Part shown: piece after piece, positions 18,762-26,823 of the stretch
Position numbering within the stretch: the stretch's first letter is position 1
Layout: each line of letters opens with the position of its first letter
NCBI GenBank assembly: GCA_002733605.1
Contig: NVWK01000001.1
Location: 485,837 to 549,836, forward strand
Origin: Robiginitomaculum sp.
Lineage (GTDB): Bacteria > Pseudomonadota > Alphaproteobacteria > Caulobacterales > Maricaulaceae
Direction: 5' to 3'
DNA: 64,000 nucleotides
The notes under the pieces: generated by a model
What the model was told of the DNA's origin: nothing
Seen by the model: only the letters and a program-made list of their open reading frames with translations
The model's database searches: none
Position numbers and translations under genes: made by a program

Positions 18762-19688
18762 ATGAAACAAGATCAAATCATAAAAGACAGTATTCCTCAA
18801 GGATGGGTCGAACAAATGCCGGAACAAACGCGCCCGTTTCTGCGCCTCTCGCGTTATGATCGCCCCATCGGCATCTGGCTTCTGGCCCTACCCGGCTGGG
18901 TCGGCTTGGCCTTCGTCGCCGCCAACACCGGCACAAACTTAAACATTGTTGATCTGAAATATGCGGCCCTGATCTTCATTGGTGCCATCGCCATGCGCGG
19001 CGCGGGTTGCACCTATAATGACATTGTCGACCGCGATCTGGACAAACAGGTAGAGCGCACGGCTCTACGTCCTCTCGCGGCTGGTACGCTCAGCCTCAAA
19101 GCCGCATGGGCTTGGTTAATCATACAGTGTTTGGTTGGCCTGCTGATCCTTTCATTTTTCCCGAGGTTTTCGCAAATGATCGCCATTGCGTCTCTCGGGC
19201 TTGTCGCCGCCTACCCATTTATGAAACGCATCACCTATTGGCCACAAGCCTGGCTCGGCCTGACATTTAACTGGGCTGTGCTGGTTGCCTACTCGGCAAG
19301 AACCGGCACGCTTGATCCACAGATTTTGGCATTATATTTCGGATTGATGTTCTGGACGATTGGCTATGACACTATCTACGCCTGCCAAGACAAAGAAGAT
19401 GATGCCATGATCGGCGTAAAATCCACGGCCCGCCTGTTTGGGCAAAAAGTTAAACTCGGTGTCGGGATCAGCTATGTGCTGACAATCGTGCTGTGCGTGG
19501 GCGCCCTGACAATTCCACCTGGGTCGTTCGCGAGAACACTTTGCCTCCTGCCCTTCGCCCTGCATCTAGGGTGGCAAACTCTACGTCTGAACCAAAATAA
19601 TGAAAAACTGTGTCTCAATCTGTTCAAATCAAATTTATGGGCCGCCCTTTTGCTGATAGCGGGATTTGCCCTCACGGACTTGTTATGA
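18762..19688 (+). CDS. ubiA: 4-hydroxybenzoate polyprenyltransferase
   Basis: UbiA attaches the polyprenyl tail to 4-hydroxybenzoate in ubiquinone synthesis at the inner membrane. The 308-aa protein has the first Asp-rich motif (CTYNDIVDRDLDKQVERT, about 86-103) and the second (YACQDKEDDAMIGVKSTA, about 206-223). About eight membrane helices are visible. No Shine-Dalgarno precedes the ATG, and a TATATAAC -10-like element ends only about 25 bp upstream, so the mRNA leader may be very short. ubiD, another ubiquinone gene, is 3 kb downstream. Confidence 0.95.
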   Translation: MKQDQIIKDSIPQGWVEQMPEQTRPFLRLSRYDRPIGIWLLALPGWVGLAFVAANTGTNLNIVDLKYAALIFIGAIAMRGAGCTYNDIVDRDLDKQVERTALRPLAAGTLSLKAAWAWLIIQCLVGLLILSFFPRFSQMIAIASLGLVAAYPFMKRITYWPQAWLGLTFNWAVLVAYSARTGTLDPQILALYFGLMFWTIGYDTIYACQDKEDDAMIGVKSTARLFGQKVKLGVGISYVLTIVLCVGALTIPPGSFARTLCLLPFALHLGWQTLRLNQNNEKLCLNLFKSNLWAALLLIAGFALTDLL

Positions 19689-19748
19689 TCTGTCAGTAGT
19701 ATGACGGGCTGAAAATGTGTATACCCACACCTAATAAAGGAGATACAC

Positions 19749-20258
19749 ATGCTCAACAGACGTCAAATTGGACTTTCAATGCTCGCAGGCATAGGTGTGC
19801 TCGCATATACTCAAACGAAAATATCTGCCAAACCCACCCTCAACACGGAGGATATAATGGACACAAATATTGACTGGAAGCACATTAAAAAATCCGAATG
19901 GAAAGACCGTTTGGACGACGCAGAATTTTACGTCCTGCGCAAAGAAGGCACGGAACGTTCTTTCAGTAGCGCCCTTAACGCCGAAAAACGCGCAGGTACA
20001 TTTGTTTGCGCGGGCTGCGCCCTGCCCTTGTTTACATCCGAAACCAAATTTGAAAGCGGCACCGGTTGGCCAAGCTTCCACACTCCGATTACCAACAATG
20101 TCGAAACCAAACGCGATTTCAAACTTGTTCTCCCGCGTACAGAATACCATTGCGCACGTTGCGGCGGCCATCAAGGCCATGTGTTCAAAGACGGCCCAAA
20201 ACCAAGCGGCTTGCGCTATTGTAATAACGGGGTCGCTCTGGATTTCGTCCCGACTTAG
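19749..20258 (+). CDS. msrB: Peptide-methionine (R)-S-oxide reductase, exported
   Basis: MsrB repairs the R-epimer of methionine sulfoxide in proteins. The 169-aa product has two zinc CxxC pairs (CAGC and CARC), the GTGWPSF motif and the catalytic RYCNNG motif. The first 30 residues (MLNRRQIGLSMLAGIGVLAY) form a basic plus hydrophobic leader with a twin-arginine-like pair, absent from cytosolic MsrB. This suggests a periplasmic enzyme. AAGGAGAT-like sequence sits 8 bp before the ATG. An internal ATG at 19857 could give a leaderless cytosolic form, but no strong ribosome site supports it. Confidence 0.93.
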   Translation: MLNRRQIGLSMLAGIGVLAYTQTKISAKPTLNTEDIMDTNIDWKHIKKSEWKDRLDDAEFYVLRKEGTERSFSSALNAEKRAGTFVCAGCALPLFTSETKFESGTGWPSFHTPITNNVETKRDFKLVLPRTEYHCARCGGHQGHVFKDGPKPSGLRYCNNGVALDFVPT

Positions 20259-20297
20259 GACGGGTTTCACCCCCTTAACAGCCCTCACATCATAAAA

Positions 20298-20339
20298 TTA
20301 TGCCTATGAGACACAAAACAATGCGTTTCATGGGCATAA
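20298..20339. other. Long hairpin downstream of msrB
   Basis: TTATGCCTATGAGAC (20298-20312) pairs with GTTTCATGGGCATAA (20325-20339). The stem is 15 bp with two G-U pairs and a 12-nt loop. No T-run follows, so it is not a classic terminator. It lies alone in the 178-bp gap before the next gene. Confidence 0.45.
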
Positions 20340-20388
20340 ACATGCACAAAATTTAATATTTCACGTGTTGCTCCTTTTTATATTTATC

Positions 20389-20420
20389 GATAAACAGAAA
20401 TTATACATATTGATAAACAG
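20389..20420 (+). repeat. Direct repeat GATAAACAG x2
   Basis: GATAAACAG occurs at 20389-20397 and 20412-20420, 23 bp apart or about two helical turns. It lies just upstream of the start of an exported 191-aa protein. It may be a regulator site; no regulator is assigned. Confidence 0.35.
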
Positions 20421-20436
20421 CAATAAGGAGTTCCCT

Positions 20437-21012
20437 ATGACACGTACATTCCCTCTAAAAACACTCATCACCGCGAGTATAGCCACAACATTCCTCGCCT
20501 CCTCCCTCGCGAGCGCGGCCATGACAGAACAGGGCAATTCCTGGACAGCCGCAGACACCAGCCTCGCCAACACCGGAGAGAGTTTCACGGCAAACCGCGA
20601 AGACCTCTCAGTCGCAGGCGAGCTTGTGTACACAACCAATAACACAGAGCCAGGCATGCTTTTCTCCTGCCAGAACAACAAGCTCAGAGCCGCCATCTCC
20701 CTCACCCCGCAAAACTGGGAAGAGGCCATGCAGAAGAGTAGTCGTCGCTCCAAAACGCGCGATGTTAAAATGACGCTCGACGGAGGCGAAACTGTATCTT
20801 TGGGTAAATTTGTATTCAAGCCCACCCTGCAAACACTGACTGCACGAAACCGCAAGCAAGCTGTCAGGCTTTATAACGCTGCGATCAAAGGGCAAGACAT
20901 TACGATTTCGATGGCCGCCAAGAATTCGGTCACGATCAGCCTTCCGAAACCAAACCAGATGTTTGCCGATTTTGGCGGTCAATGCGGCATTGGCAAATAC
21001 AAGAAAAAATAA
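20437..21012 (+). CDS. Exported protein of unknown function
   Basis: I do not recognise this family. The 191-aa protein begins with a clear signal peptide (residues 1-27, ending SLASAA). The mature part has two widely spaced cysteines (SCQNN and GQCGIG) that could form a disulfide. The middle is rich in beta-prone segments (VKMTLDGGETVSLGKFVFKP, DITISMAAKNSVTISLPKP), and the C-terminus is basic (GKYKKK). A longer frame from 20365 exists, but AAGGAG at 20425-20430 fixes the ATG at 20437. It is monocistronic and lies upstream of marR. Confidence 0.7.
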   Translation: MTRTFPLKTLITASIATTFLASSLASAAMTEQGNSWTAADTSLANTGESFTANREDLSVAGELVYTTNNTEPGMLFSCQNNKLRAAISLTPQNWEEAMQKSSRRSKTRDVKMTLDGGETVSLGKFVFKPTLQTLTARNRKQAVRLYNAAIKGQDITISMAAKNSVTISLPKPNQMFADFGGQCGIGKYKKK

Positions 21013-21059
21013 CCACGTCACGTCTTCATATATCGTGACAATTTAGTTTAGATGTGTAA

Positions 21060-21085
21060 GGGTTTGTCTTCTCGGAGACAAACCC
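21060..21085 (+). promoter_or_regulatory. Perfect palindrome touching the marR start codon
   Basis: GGGTTTGTCT (21060-21069) and AGACAAACCC (21076-21085) form a perfect 10-bp inverted repeat with a 6-nt spacer TCTCGG, ending 1 nt before the ATG. In DNA it has the size and symmetry of a MarR-dimer operator. In RNA it would fold the GGAG ribosome site into the loop and stem. A second inverted repeat GTCACG/CGTGAC lies upstream at 21017-21039. Confidence 0.6.
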
Positions 21086-21086
21086 T

Positions 21087-21521
21087 ATGGCGATCGCCCG
21101 CCCGACCCATCGCCGTTTATTTGCCGTGTTCGCCCATGCGCACGGGCGCTTGTCACGTCAAGCCGGGCTCGTCCTTTCCCAAATAAATATCAAGCCAGCC
21201 CAAGCGACAGCTCTGGTCTATCTAGGCTACCATAATGGCTGCCAGCTATCAGAGCTTGCGGAAGGCGTGGGCCATAACAATTCAGCCATTACCGGACTGG
21301 TCTCTCGCATGGAAAAAGCCGGTCTTGTCACCCGCCAAGCCTTACAAAGTGACGGGCGCGGGAAAAGCGTGCACCTTACGGATCGCGGCCTGTTAAAGCG
21401 CGAGAAGGTCATGGATAGCCTGCGCGGTCTTGACGAACGGCTTTCAAAAGACTTTACAGACGCAGAAATGCAAACCATTTATAAATTTCTGAACGTAGCC
21501 AGCCAACTCGAATTGAAATAA
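21087..21521 (+). CDS. MarR-family transcriptional regulator
   Basis: This 144-aa dimeric winged-helix regulator has an HTH over about residues 48-90 (CQLSELAEGVGHNNSAITGL, then VSRMEKAGLVTRQ). The wing contains SDGRGKSVHLTDRG. Members of this family usually repress their own gene and neighbours and release DNA on binding small aromatic or lipid-like ligands. It ends 2 bp before the enoyl-CoA hydratase gene, so control of fatty-acid or acyl-CoA metabolism is a reasonable guess. The palindrome abutting its start is the likely autoregulatory site. Confidence 0.9.
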   Translation: MAIARPTHRRLFAVFAHAHGRLSRQAGLVLSQINIKPAQATALVYLGYHNGCQLSELAEGVGHNNSAITGLVSRMEKAGLVTRQALQSDGRGKSVHLTDRGLLKREKVMDSLRGLDERLSKDFTDAEMQTIYKFLNVASQLELK

Positions 21522-21523
21522 TC

Positions 21524-22306
21524 ATGACCAACCATATCCTTGTGAGCGATAAAGATCGTGTACGTACCATCAGCTTTAACCGGCCAGACAAAAAAAATGC
21601 GCTCACACGGGCCATGTACACAACTATCGCCGAAGCCATGGAAAGCGCTGACAAAGACCCGGGCATTCGCGTAATTGTGTTCAAAGGCGTGCCGGAATGT
21701 TTCACGTCGGGCAATGACATGGTCGATTTTCAAATCGCCGCCACTAATCCCGAAGGGCGCGAAGCCGCAATGGCCCCCGTAAAGCGCTTTTTGGATGCGC
21801 TCATCACCACAAAAACCCCCATGGTCTCCATAGTGGACGGTTTGGCTGTCGGCGTAGGCGTCACCATGTTACTTCATTGTGATCTGGTCTATTGTTCAAA
21901 ACGTGCCAGTTTCCAAACACCGTTTACGGCGCTGGGCCTCGTCCCCGAGGCCGCCTCGTCTCAAATCATGCCTGCGGTCATGGGCCATCAGCAAGCAGCC
22001 GAACTTTTATTGCTTTCCAAAAAAATTGATGCCAAAACCGCCCTGCGCCTCGGCTTTGTCACACGGGTTTTCAAAACTGTAAAACTGGATAAAAAAGCTG
22101 CCGCAGAGATCAAAACCCTGTCCGAACTGCCGCCCAGCTCTGTACGCATGGCCAAAGCCCTGATGCGCCGCGCACCCGAAAGCCTGACAGAGCGCATGGA
22201 CGTTGAAGGCCGTGAGTTTTCCGCCCGCCTGTCCTCGGAAGAATTTATCGAAGCGGCCAGCGCCTTCATGTCCCGCCGCAAACCCGACTTTTCAAAGTTT
22301 GAATAG
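21524..22306 (+). CDS. Enoyl-CoA hydratase/isomerase family protein
   Basis: This 260-aa crotonase-fold enzyme acts on acyl-CoA thioesters, probably as a hydratase or a delta3-delta2 isomerase. The oxyanion-hole segments are FTSGNDMVDF (about 65-74) and VDGLAVGVGVTMLLHCDLVY (about 105-124). The single acidic residue in ALGLVPEAASSQIMP (about 137) is the pattern seen in isomerase-like members. The C-terminal helix lacks a targeting signal, so it is cytosolic. It is translated 2 bp after marR and precedes ubiD. Confidence 0.88.
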   Translation: MTNHILVSDKDRVRTISFNRPDKKNALTRAMYTTIAEAMESADKDPGIRVIVFKGVPECFTSGNDMVDFQIAATNPEGREAAMAPVKRFLDALITTKTPMVSIVDGLAVGVGVTMLLHCDLVYCSKRASFQTPFTALGLVPEAASSQIMPAVMGHQQAAELLLLSKKIDAKTALRLGFVTRVFKTVKLDKKAAAEIKTLSELPPSSVRMAKALMRRAPESLTERMDVEGREFSARLSSEEFIEAASAFMSRRKPDFSKFE

Positions 22307-22388
22307 CAAAAAGCATGAGCATGAGCGAACAAGCGGGAATACATAACGCAAACAACGAGGCGCGCATCGGCGCGACCAAGAGATAATC

Positions 22389-23885
22389 ATGGCCTACACC
22401 TCCCTTAGAGATTTCATTGCCAAGCTGGAAGCAGACGGCGAACTTGTGCGGGTGAGCGAACCCGTTTCCACCAATCTCGAAATGACAGAAATTGGACGCA
22501 GGCTCGTCGAAACAGGTCCTGCAGTTTTATTTGAGAACGTCATTAAAGAAGACGGGACACCGTCCTCCATGCCCGTCCTGATCAATCTGTTCTCCAAGGT
22601 TAAACGTGTCGCCATGGGGGTCACCATGGGCGGCAAAGAACGCACGACAGCCGCAGAGCTACGCGAGGTCGGCGAGCTTCTGGCCGCTCTGCGCCAACCC
22701 GAACCACCCAAAGGCATGAAGGATGCGTGGAGCAAGCTCCCTATTCTAAAAACCGCACTGACCATGAAACCGAAAACGGTCAAAAAAGCCCCTGTGCAAG
22801 AGATCGTCCTGATCGGCGACGAGGCCAGCCTCGATATACTCCCTATTCAAACCTGCTGGCCCAACGAACCTGCACCGCTCATTACGTGGCCGCTCGTGGT
22901 AACAAAAGGGCCAACAGATAGCTCGCTTGACGATTACAATCTCGGCATTTACCGCATGCAAAAACGCGGGCCTCGTGAAGCCATTATGCGTTGGCTGAAA
23001 CATCGCGGTGGGGCGGGACATCATCAGCGTTGGAAGAATGAAAAACCCGAACCTCTGCCTGTAGCTATTGTGATCGGAGTTGACCCCGGCACTATACTAG
23101 CCGCTGTAACCCCCGTACCCGAAACCCTGAGCGAGTATCAATTCGCCGGCCTCCTGCGCGGCGAAAAACTGGAACTGGTTGAGTGCAAAACTGTGCCCCT
23201 CAAAGTCCCCGCCCACGCCGAAATTGTGCTGGAAGGCCATGTAATGCTCGACGAATATGCGGACGAAGGCCCTTACGGCGACCATACCGGTTATTACAAC
23301 TCGGTTGAAAAATTTCCGGTGTTCAAGCTTTCCGCCATCACCATGCGCAAAGACCCTATCTATCACAGCACCTATACGGGCCGTCCACCGGACGAACCGA
23401 GCGTGCTGGGCGAAGCCCTCAACGAGGTATTTATCCCGCTCTTGCAACAACAATTCCCTGAAATCGTCGATTTCTGGCTCCCACCGGAAGGGTGTTCCTA
23501 CCGCATCGCCGTGATTTCCATGAAAAAAGCCTACCCCGGCCATGCCAAGCGGGTGATGATGGGCGCATGGAGTTTCTTGCGTCAATTCATGTACACAAAA
23601 TGGATCATCGTCGTCGATGACGACATCAATGCCCGTGACTGGAAAGACGTCATGTGGGCCATCTCGACCCGCATGGATCCGGCTCGTGATACGATCATAA
23701 TCGAGAATACCCCTATCGATTATCTCGACTTTGCCAGCCCCGAACCAAGCCTTGGTTCCAAAATTGGCCTCGACGCCACCAATAAATTCCCCGCCGAATC
23801 GCCACGCGAATGGGGTAAAAAAATTGAAATGGATGCAGAGATTGTGAGGAAAATCACGGCCAAATGGGAAAGTTTCGGCCTATAA
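22389..23885 (+). CDS. ubiD: UbiD-family decarboxylase
   Basis: UbiD is a prenylated-FMN-dependent decarboxylase that removes the carboxyl group of 3-polyprenyl-4-hydroxybenzoate in ubiquinone synthesis. At 498 aa it has the usual length. The cofactor and active-site region [20 protein letters not shown] lies about residues 293-312, and [20 protein letters not shown] near 180-200 supplies prFMN-binding residues. [18 protein letters not shown] follows. ubiX, which makes the cofactor, is not in the window. Confidence 0.92.
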   Translation: MAYTSLRDFIAKLEADGELVRVSEPVSTNLEMTEIGRRLVETGPAVLFENVIKEDGTPSSMPVLINLFSKVKRVAMGVTMGGKERTTAAELREVGELLAALRQPEPPKGMKDAWSKLPILKTALTMKPKTVKKAPVQEIVLIGDEASLDILPIQTCWPNEPAPLITWPLVVTKGPTDSSLDDYNLGIYRMQKRGPREAIMRWLKHRGGAGHHQRWKNEKPEPLPVAIVIGVDPGTILAAVTPVPETLSEYQFAGLLRGEKLELVECKTVPLKVPAHAEIVLEGHVMLDEYADEGPYGDHTGYYNSVEKFPVFKLSAITMRKDPIYHSTYTGRPPDEPSVLGEALNEVFIPLLQQQFPEIVDFWLPPEGCSYRIAVISMKKAYPGHAKRVMMGAWSFLRQFMYTKWIIVVDDDINARDWKDVMWAISTRMDPARDTIIIENTPIDYLDFASPEPSLGSKIGLDATNKFPAESPREWGKKIEMDAEIVRKITAKWESFGL

Positions 23886-23888
23886 TAC

Positions 23889-23911
23889 ACCCTGATATAG
23901 CAAAACAGGGT
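23889..23911 (+). promoter_or_regulatory. Hairpin sequestering a ribosome-binding site
   Basis: ACCCTG (23889-23894) pairs with CAGGGT (23906-23911). The right arm contains the AGGG ribosome site for the first 33-residue ORF, whose ATG is 4 nt later. It may also end ubiD transcription weakly, but there is no real T-run. Confidence 0.4.
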
Positions 23912-23914
23912 CTT

Positions 23915-24016
23915 ATGAGATTAAAACTTGAAACCTATGCAACCGAAGGTACGCCCATATGGCTAATGGTGTGTGCGTTGGCGCTTTTAATCGCCCCTTC
24001 CATACTGTTTATCTAG
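23915..24016 (+). CDS. 33-residue single-pass membrane peptide, copy 1
   Basis: The short frame encodes MRLKLETYATEG, a Trp-bearing junction, and a hydrophobic helix that ends in ILFI. It has one predicted membrane segment (about residues 14-33) and a polar basic/acidic N-terminus. AGGG lies 5 nt before the ATG. The strongest support is a second ORF 110 bp downstream that also encodes exactly 33 residues, 15 of them identical in an ungapped alignment. Both share the start xLKLET, a W-x-M pair at residues 16-18, and PS at 28-29. Function is unknown; small subunits of membrane complexes and membrane-active peptides are the options. Confidence 0.6.
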   Translation: MRLKLETYATEGTPIWLMVCALALLIAPSILFI

Positions 24017-24125
24017 ATAACATAACCCCTATTCAAAATTTGTACTTCGGAATTTGCCGTTTCGGGGTATTCTAACGTGCGAATCACCGCTCTAAATACA
24101 TAGACGTTCATTAAGTAGGACACTT

Positions 24126-24227
24126 ATGCAACTGAAGCTCGAAACCTTTAACGAGGATAAAATCTCTGTTTGGTATATGATTGCCGCACTGGGTTTGCTC
24201 GTGCTCCCCTCTCTGGCCCTGATCTAA
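24126..24227 (+). CDS. 33-residue single-pass membrane peptide, copy 2
   Basis: This is a paralog of the peptide at 23915, with the same 33-residue length and the same polar head (MQLKLETFNEDK) and hydrophobic tail (ending SLALI). AGGA lies 5 nt before the ATG, and both copies begin in the context CTTATG. The changes between the copies are mostly conservative (Y/F, I/V, V/I, I/L), as expected for selected coding sequence. The 109-bp spacer between them holds no other feature I can name, so separate or joint expression cannot be decided. Confidence 0.6.
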   Translation: MQLKLETFNEDKISVWYMIAALGLLVLPSLALI

Positions 24228-24300
24228 CGCCATACATATTTGTCAGTGCCGAGTGCATAAATATTACACGACACACCTTATAAAAACCCTATAAAGGCAT

Positions 24301-24987
24301 ATGAGTACGAATCCCGTCATTATTGATATTGTCTCGGATATCGTCTGCCCATGGTGCTGGCTGGGGAAACAATATCTGGATACAGCACTGCACGATACGC
24401 AATATGAAGTTCGGATCAATTGGCACCCCTTCATGCTCGACCCCGATGTGCCGCCCGAAGGTGCGCCGTATAAAGACTATATGAAAAAAAAGTTTGGCGG
24501 CTCTAAAACCGGAGAAACAGACCGGTTCAAATCCATGCGCACCCATTTAGAACATGCAGCCGGCCCGGCAGGCATTGCCTTTGATTTTGATAATATCTCC
24601 ATCCGCCCCAACACACTTAAGGCGCACCAATTGATGAAATGGGCGGCAGGGCAAAACAAGGCCGACCTTGCATCCGAAGCCCTGTTCAAAGCCTTCTTCG
24701 TCGATGGCCAAAACATTAGCGACATACAAACCCTAAGCCAGATCGCCACATCCATAGGTATGGACGGCCCCCTCGTGCAAGAGCTTCTCGACCAAGGCCG
24801 TGACGAAAATACAATCCGAACAGAAATGGCCTATTTCCAACACCTGCGCATCCACTCCGTCCCGACCTTTATCTATAACGCCCAGATTATTGTGCAGGGT
24901 GGGCAACCGGCTGAAATACATAAACAAGCCTTGGAAAGGGCCGCCACACTTGAGACCAAAGACATTCTATCTATAATCAAGAGCTAA
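24301..24987 (+). CDS. DsbA-family (FrnE-like) thiol oxidoreductase
   Basis: This 228-aa thioredoxin-fold protein has an inserted helical domain, like FrnE and 2-hydroxychromene-2-carboxylate isomerase relatives. The active site is CPWC (residues 15-18, in DIVCPWCWLGKQYL). The cis-Pro loop is HSVPTFIY near residue 182. It has no signal peptide, so it is cytosolic, unlike DsbA itself. It may act as a disulfide isomerase or reductase in stress. It is followed 18 bp later by a MAPEG gene. Confidence 0.9.
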   Translation: MSTNPVIIDIVSDIVCPWCWLGKQYLDTALHDTQYEVRINWHPFMLDPDVPPEGAPYKDYMKKKFGGSKTGETDRFKSMRTHLEHAAGPAGIAFDFDNISIRPNTLKAHQLMKWAAGQNKADLASEALFKAFFVDGQNISDIQTLSQIATSIGMDGPLVQELLDQGRDENTIRTEMAYFQHLRIHSVPTFIYNAQIIVQGGQPAEIHKQALERAATLETKDILSIIKS

Positions 24988-25005
24988 CCCAAAAGAGAGA
25001 TTTTT

Positions 25006-25398
25006 ATGACCTTATTTGAAATTGTTGCCCTCTACACAGCCCTGAACATTCTTTTGCTTGTCTATTTAAGTATCCGAGTGATTGGCGTCCGCAAGAAAAA
25101 CGAAATCGGTCTCGGCGACGGCGGCAATGAGGCTTTGCTACAACGCATCCGCGTACAGGCAAATTTCACCGAATATGCACCTATCGCCTTGCTCGGCCTG
25201 CTCCTTATGGCCAGTCTCGGCGCAACCCCTCTCTGGCTTCACGCACTTGGGACTGCATTTACCTTGGGCCGCGTCTTGCATGCCTTCGGTCTCTCCAAAA
25301 GCATTGGTGCCACCAACCCGCGCGTGTTCGGCATGATGATCACCTTCGGCGTATTGATTGTTGAAGCCGGATATTTATTGTTTCAAGTCATTATATAG
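25006..25398 (+). CDS. MAPEG-family membrane protein
   Basis: This 130-aa, four-helix inner-membrane protein belongs to the MAPEG superfamily, which includes microsomal glutathione transferases. The signature region is LLQRIRVQANFTEYAPIALL (about residues 45-64), with RVLHAFGLSK later. A strong AAGAGAG ribosome site precedes the ATG. Being next to a thiol oxidoreductase, and with gshA in the same window, a glutathione-linked role is plausible but not shown. Confidence 0.88.
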   Translation: MTLFEIVALYTALNILLLVYLSIRVIGVRKKNEIGLGDGGNEALLQRIRVQANFTEYAPIALLGLLLMASLGATPLWLHALGTAFTLGRVLHAFGLSKSIGATNPRVFGMMITFGVLIVEAGYLLFQVII

Positions 25399-25458
25399 TC
25401 AACCGTTTAAAGGGAGAAACCCCCTTGCCCCCCACACAAACAATGTTAAAAGCGGCAA

Positions 25459-26823
25459 ATGAAAAAACCTGCAAATACCCATATAAATCCTGAAGATTTA
25501 AAGCCGACTGTAGAAACACTTTTACGCCTCGCCAAACACTACGGAGCCGACAAAGCCGATGCCTTGTCAGCACACGGACGATCCGTGTCGATCGGCGTGC
25601 GCGAAGGCAAGCTTGAAGACATCGATAACAGCGAAGGCAAAGATATTGGCCTTCGGGTTTTTGTCGGGCAAAGACAGGCCTGTGTATCCAGTTCTGATTT
25701 GTCGACAAGCTCGCTCTCCAAACTGGCCGAACGGGCCGTGGCCATGGCCAAGCTCGCCCCCGAAGACCCCTATTGTGGCTTGGCAGACCTGGACAAACTC
25801 GCCTCCACCTCTATTGATCTGGATTTGTTTGATCCTCTACAGATGGACGCAGATACTTTATTTGAACGCGCAAAACGGATCGAGCAATCAACCCTATCTG
25901 AGCCGGGTGTTCAGCAAGCCGAAGGCGCCAATGCCAATACGGTCAGCTCGGCTTTATATTTCATGACCAGTGACGGGTTTTCCCAAGGCTGGCGCTCAAG
26001 CCATCATGGCCTCTCCGTCTCCGCCATTGCCTCTGACGGGAACGGCATGGAGCGTGATTATGATTACGTAGATACCCGCCACTTCGCAGACCTCCCCACG
26101 CCCGAAGCCATTGGCCATAAAGCGGCAGAGCGGGCCGTAGCACGATTGGGCGCCAAACGCATGAGCTCGGGCAATATGCCCGTACTGTTCGAACGCCGTG
26201 TCTCGGGCCAATTACTATCCGCCTTTATCAGCGCAATTTCCGGCCCGGCCATTGCCCGCGGCGTTTCATTTTTAAAAGACGCAATGGGGGAACAGGTTTT
26301 TGGCAAAAACATCACCATTACCGATGACCCGTTTCGCCAACGCGGCACCGGTTCGCACCCATGGGACGGCGAAGGCGTACAGTGCAAAGCTCTCGATTTG
26401 ATAAAAGACGGTGTTTTGCAAACATGGTTGCTCAACACCTCTGTCGCCAATCAACTTGATCTGGAAACCACAGGCCACGCGGCCCGCGGCATGTCATCCC
26501 CGCCCGGCGTTGCCTGCTCGAACACCTATCTACATGCAGGCGAGAAAAGCCCGGAAGCTCTCAGATCAGAAATAAGCAACGGCTTACAGATCACAGAAAT
26601 GTTCGGCCCCTCCATCAACGCCAACACCGGAGATTTCAGTGTCGGCATTACCGGGTTTGCCATTGAAAAAGGCGAACGTACTTATCCGGTCAGCGAGGTT
26701 ACAATTGCAGGAAATCTCAATGACATGTTCAAATCCCTGATCCCGGCCAATGATCTTATCTTTAAGCACCCAATTGCAACCCCCGGCATTTTGATCCCCA
26801 ACATGGTCATTGCCGGTGACTAG
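25459..26823 (+). CDS. tldE: TldE/PmbA metalloprotease subunit
   Basis: This 454-aa partner of TldD lacks the HExxxH zinc motif, as expected for the non-catalytic subunit. Family blocks are VSIGVREGKLEDIDNSEGKD-like (about 35-55), GTGSHPWDGEGVQCKALDLI (about 295-315) and GHAARGMSSPPGVACSNTYL (about 335-355). An in-frame stop just upstream fixes the start region. It is separated from tldD by about 20 kb. Its last codons overlap the start of the cysQ fusion gene, so the two are probably translated together. Confidence 0.93.
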   Translation: MKKPANTHINPEDLKPTVETLLRLAKHYGADKADALSAHGRSVSIGVREGKLEDIDNSEGKDIGLRVFVGQRQACVSSSDLSTSSLSKLAERAVAMAKLAPEDPYCGLADLDKLASTSIDLDLFDPLQMDADTLFERAKRIEQSTLSEPGVQQAEGANANTVSSALYFMTSDGFSQGWRSSHHGLSVSAIASDGNGMERDYDYVDTRHFADLPTPEAIGHKAAERAVARLGAKRMSSGNMPVLFERRVSGQLLSAFISAISGPAIARGVSFLKDAMGEQVFGKNITITDDPFRQRGTGSHPWDGEGVQCKALDLIKDGVLQTWLLNTSVANQLDLETTGHAARGMSSPPGVACSNTYLHAGEKSPEALRSEISNGLQITEMFGPSINANTGDFSVGITGFAIEKGERTYPVSEVTIAGNLNDMFKSLIPANDLIFKHPIATPGILIPNMVIAGD

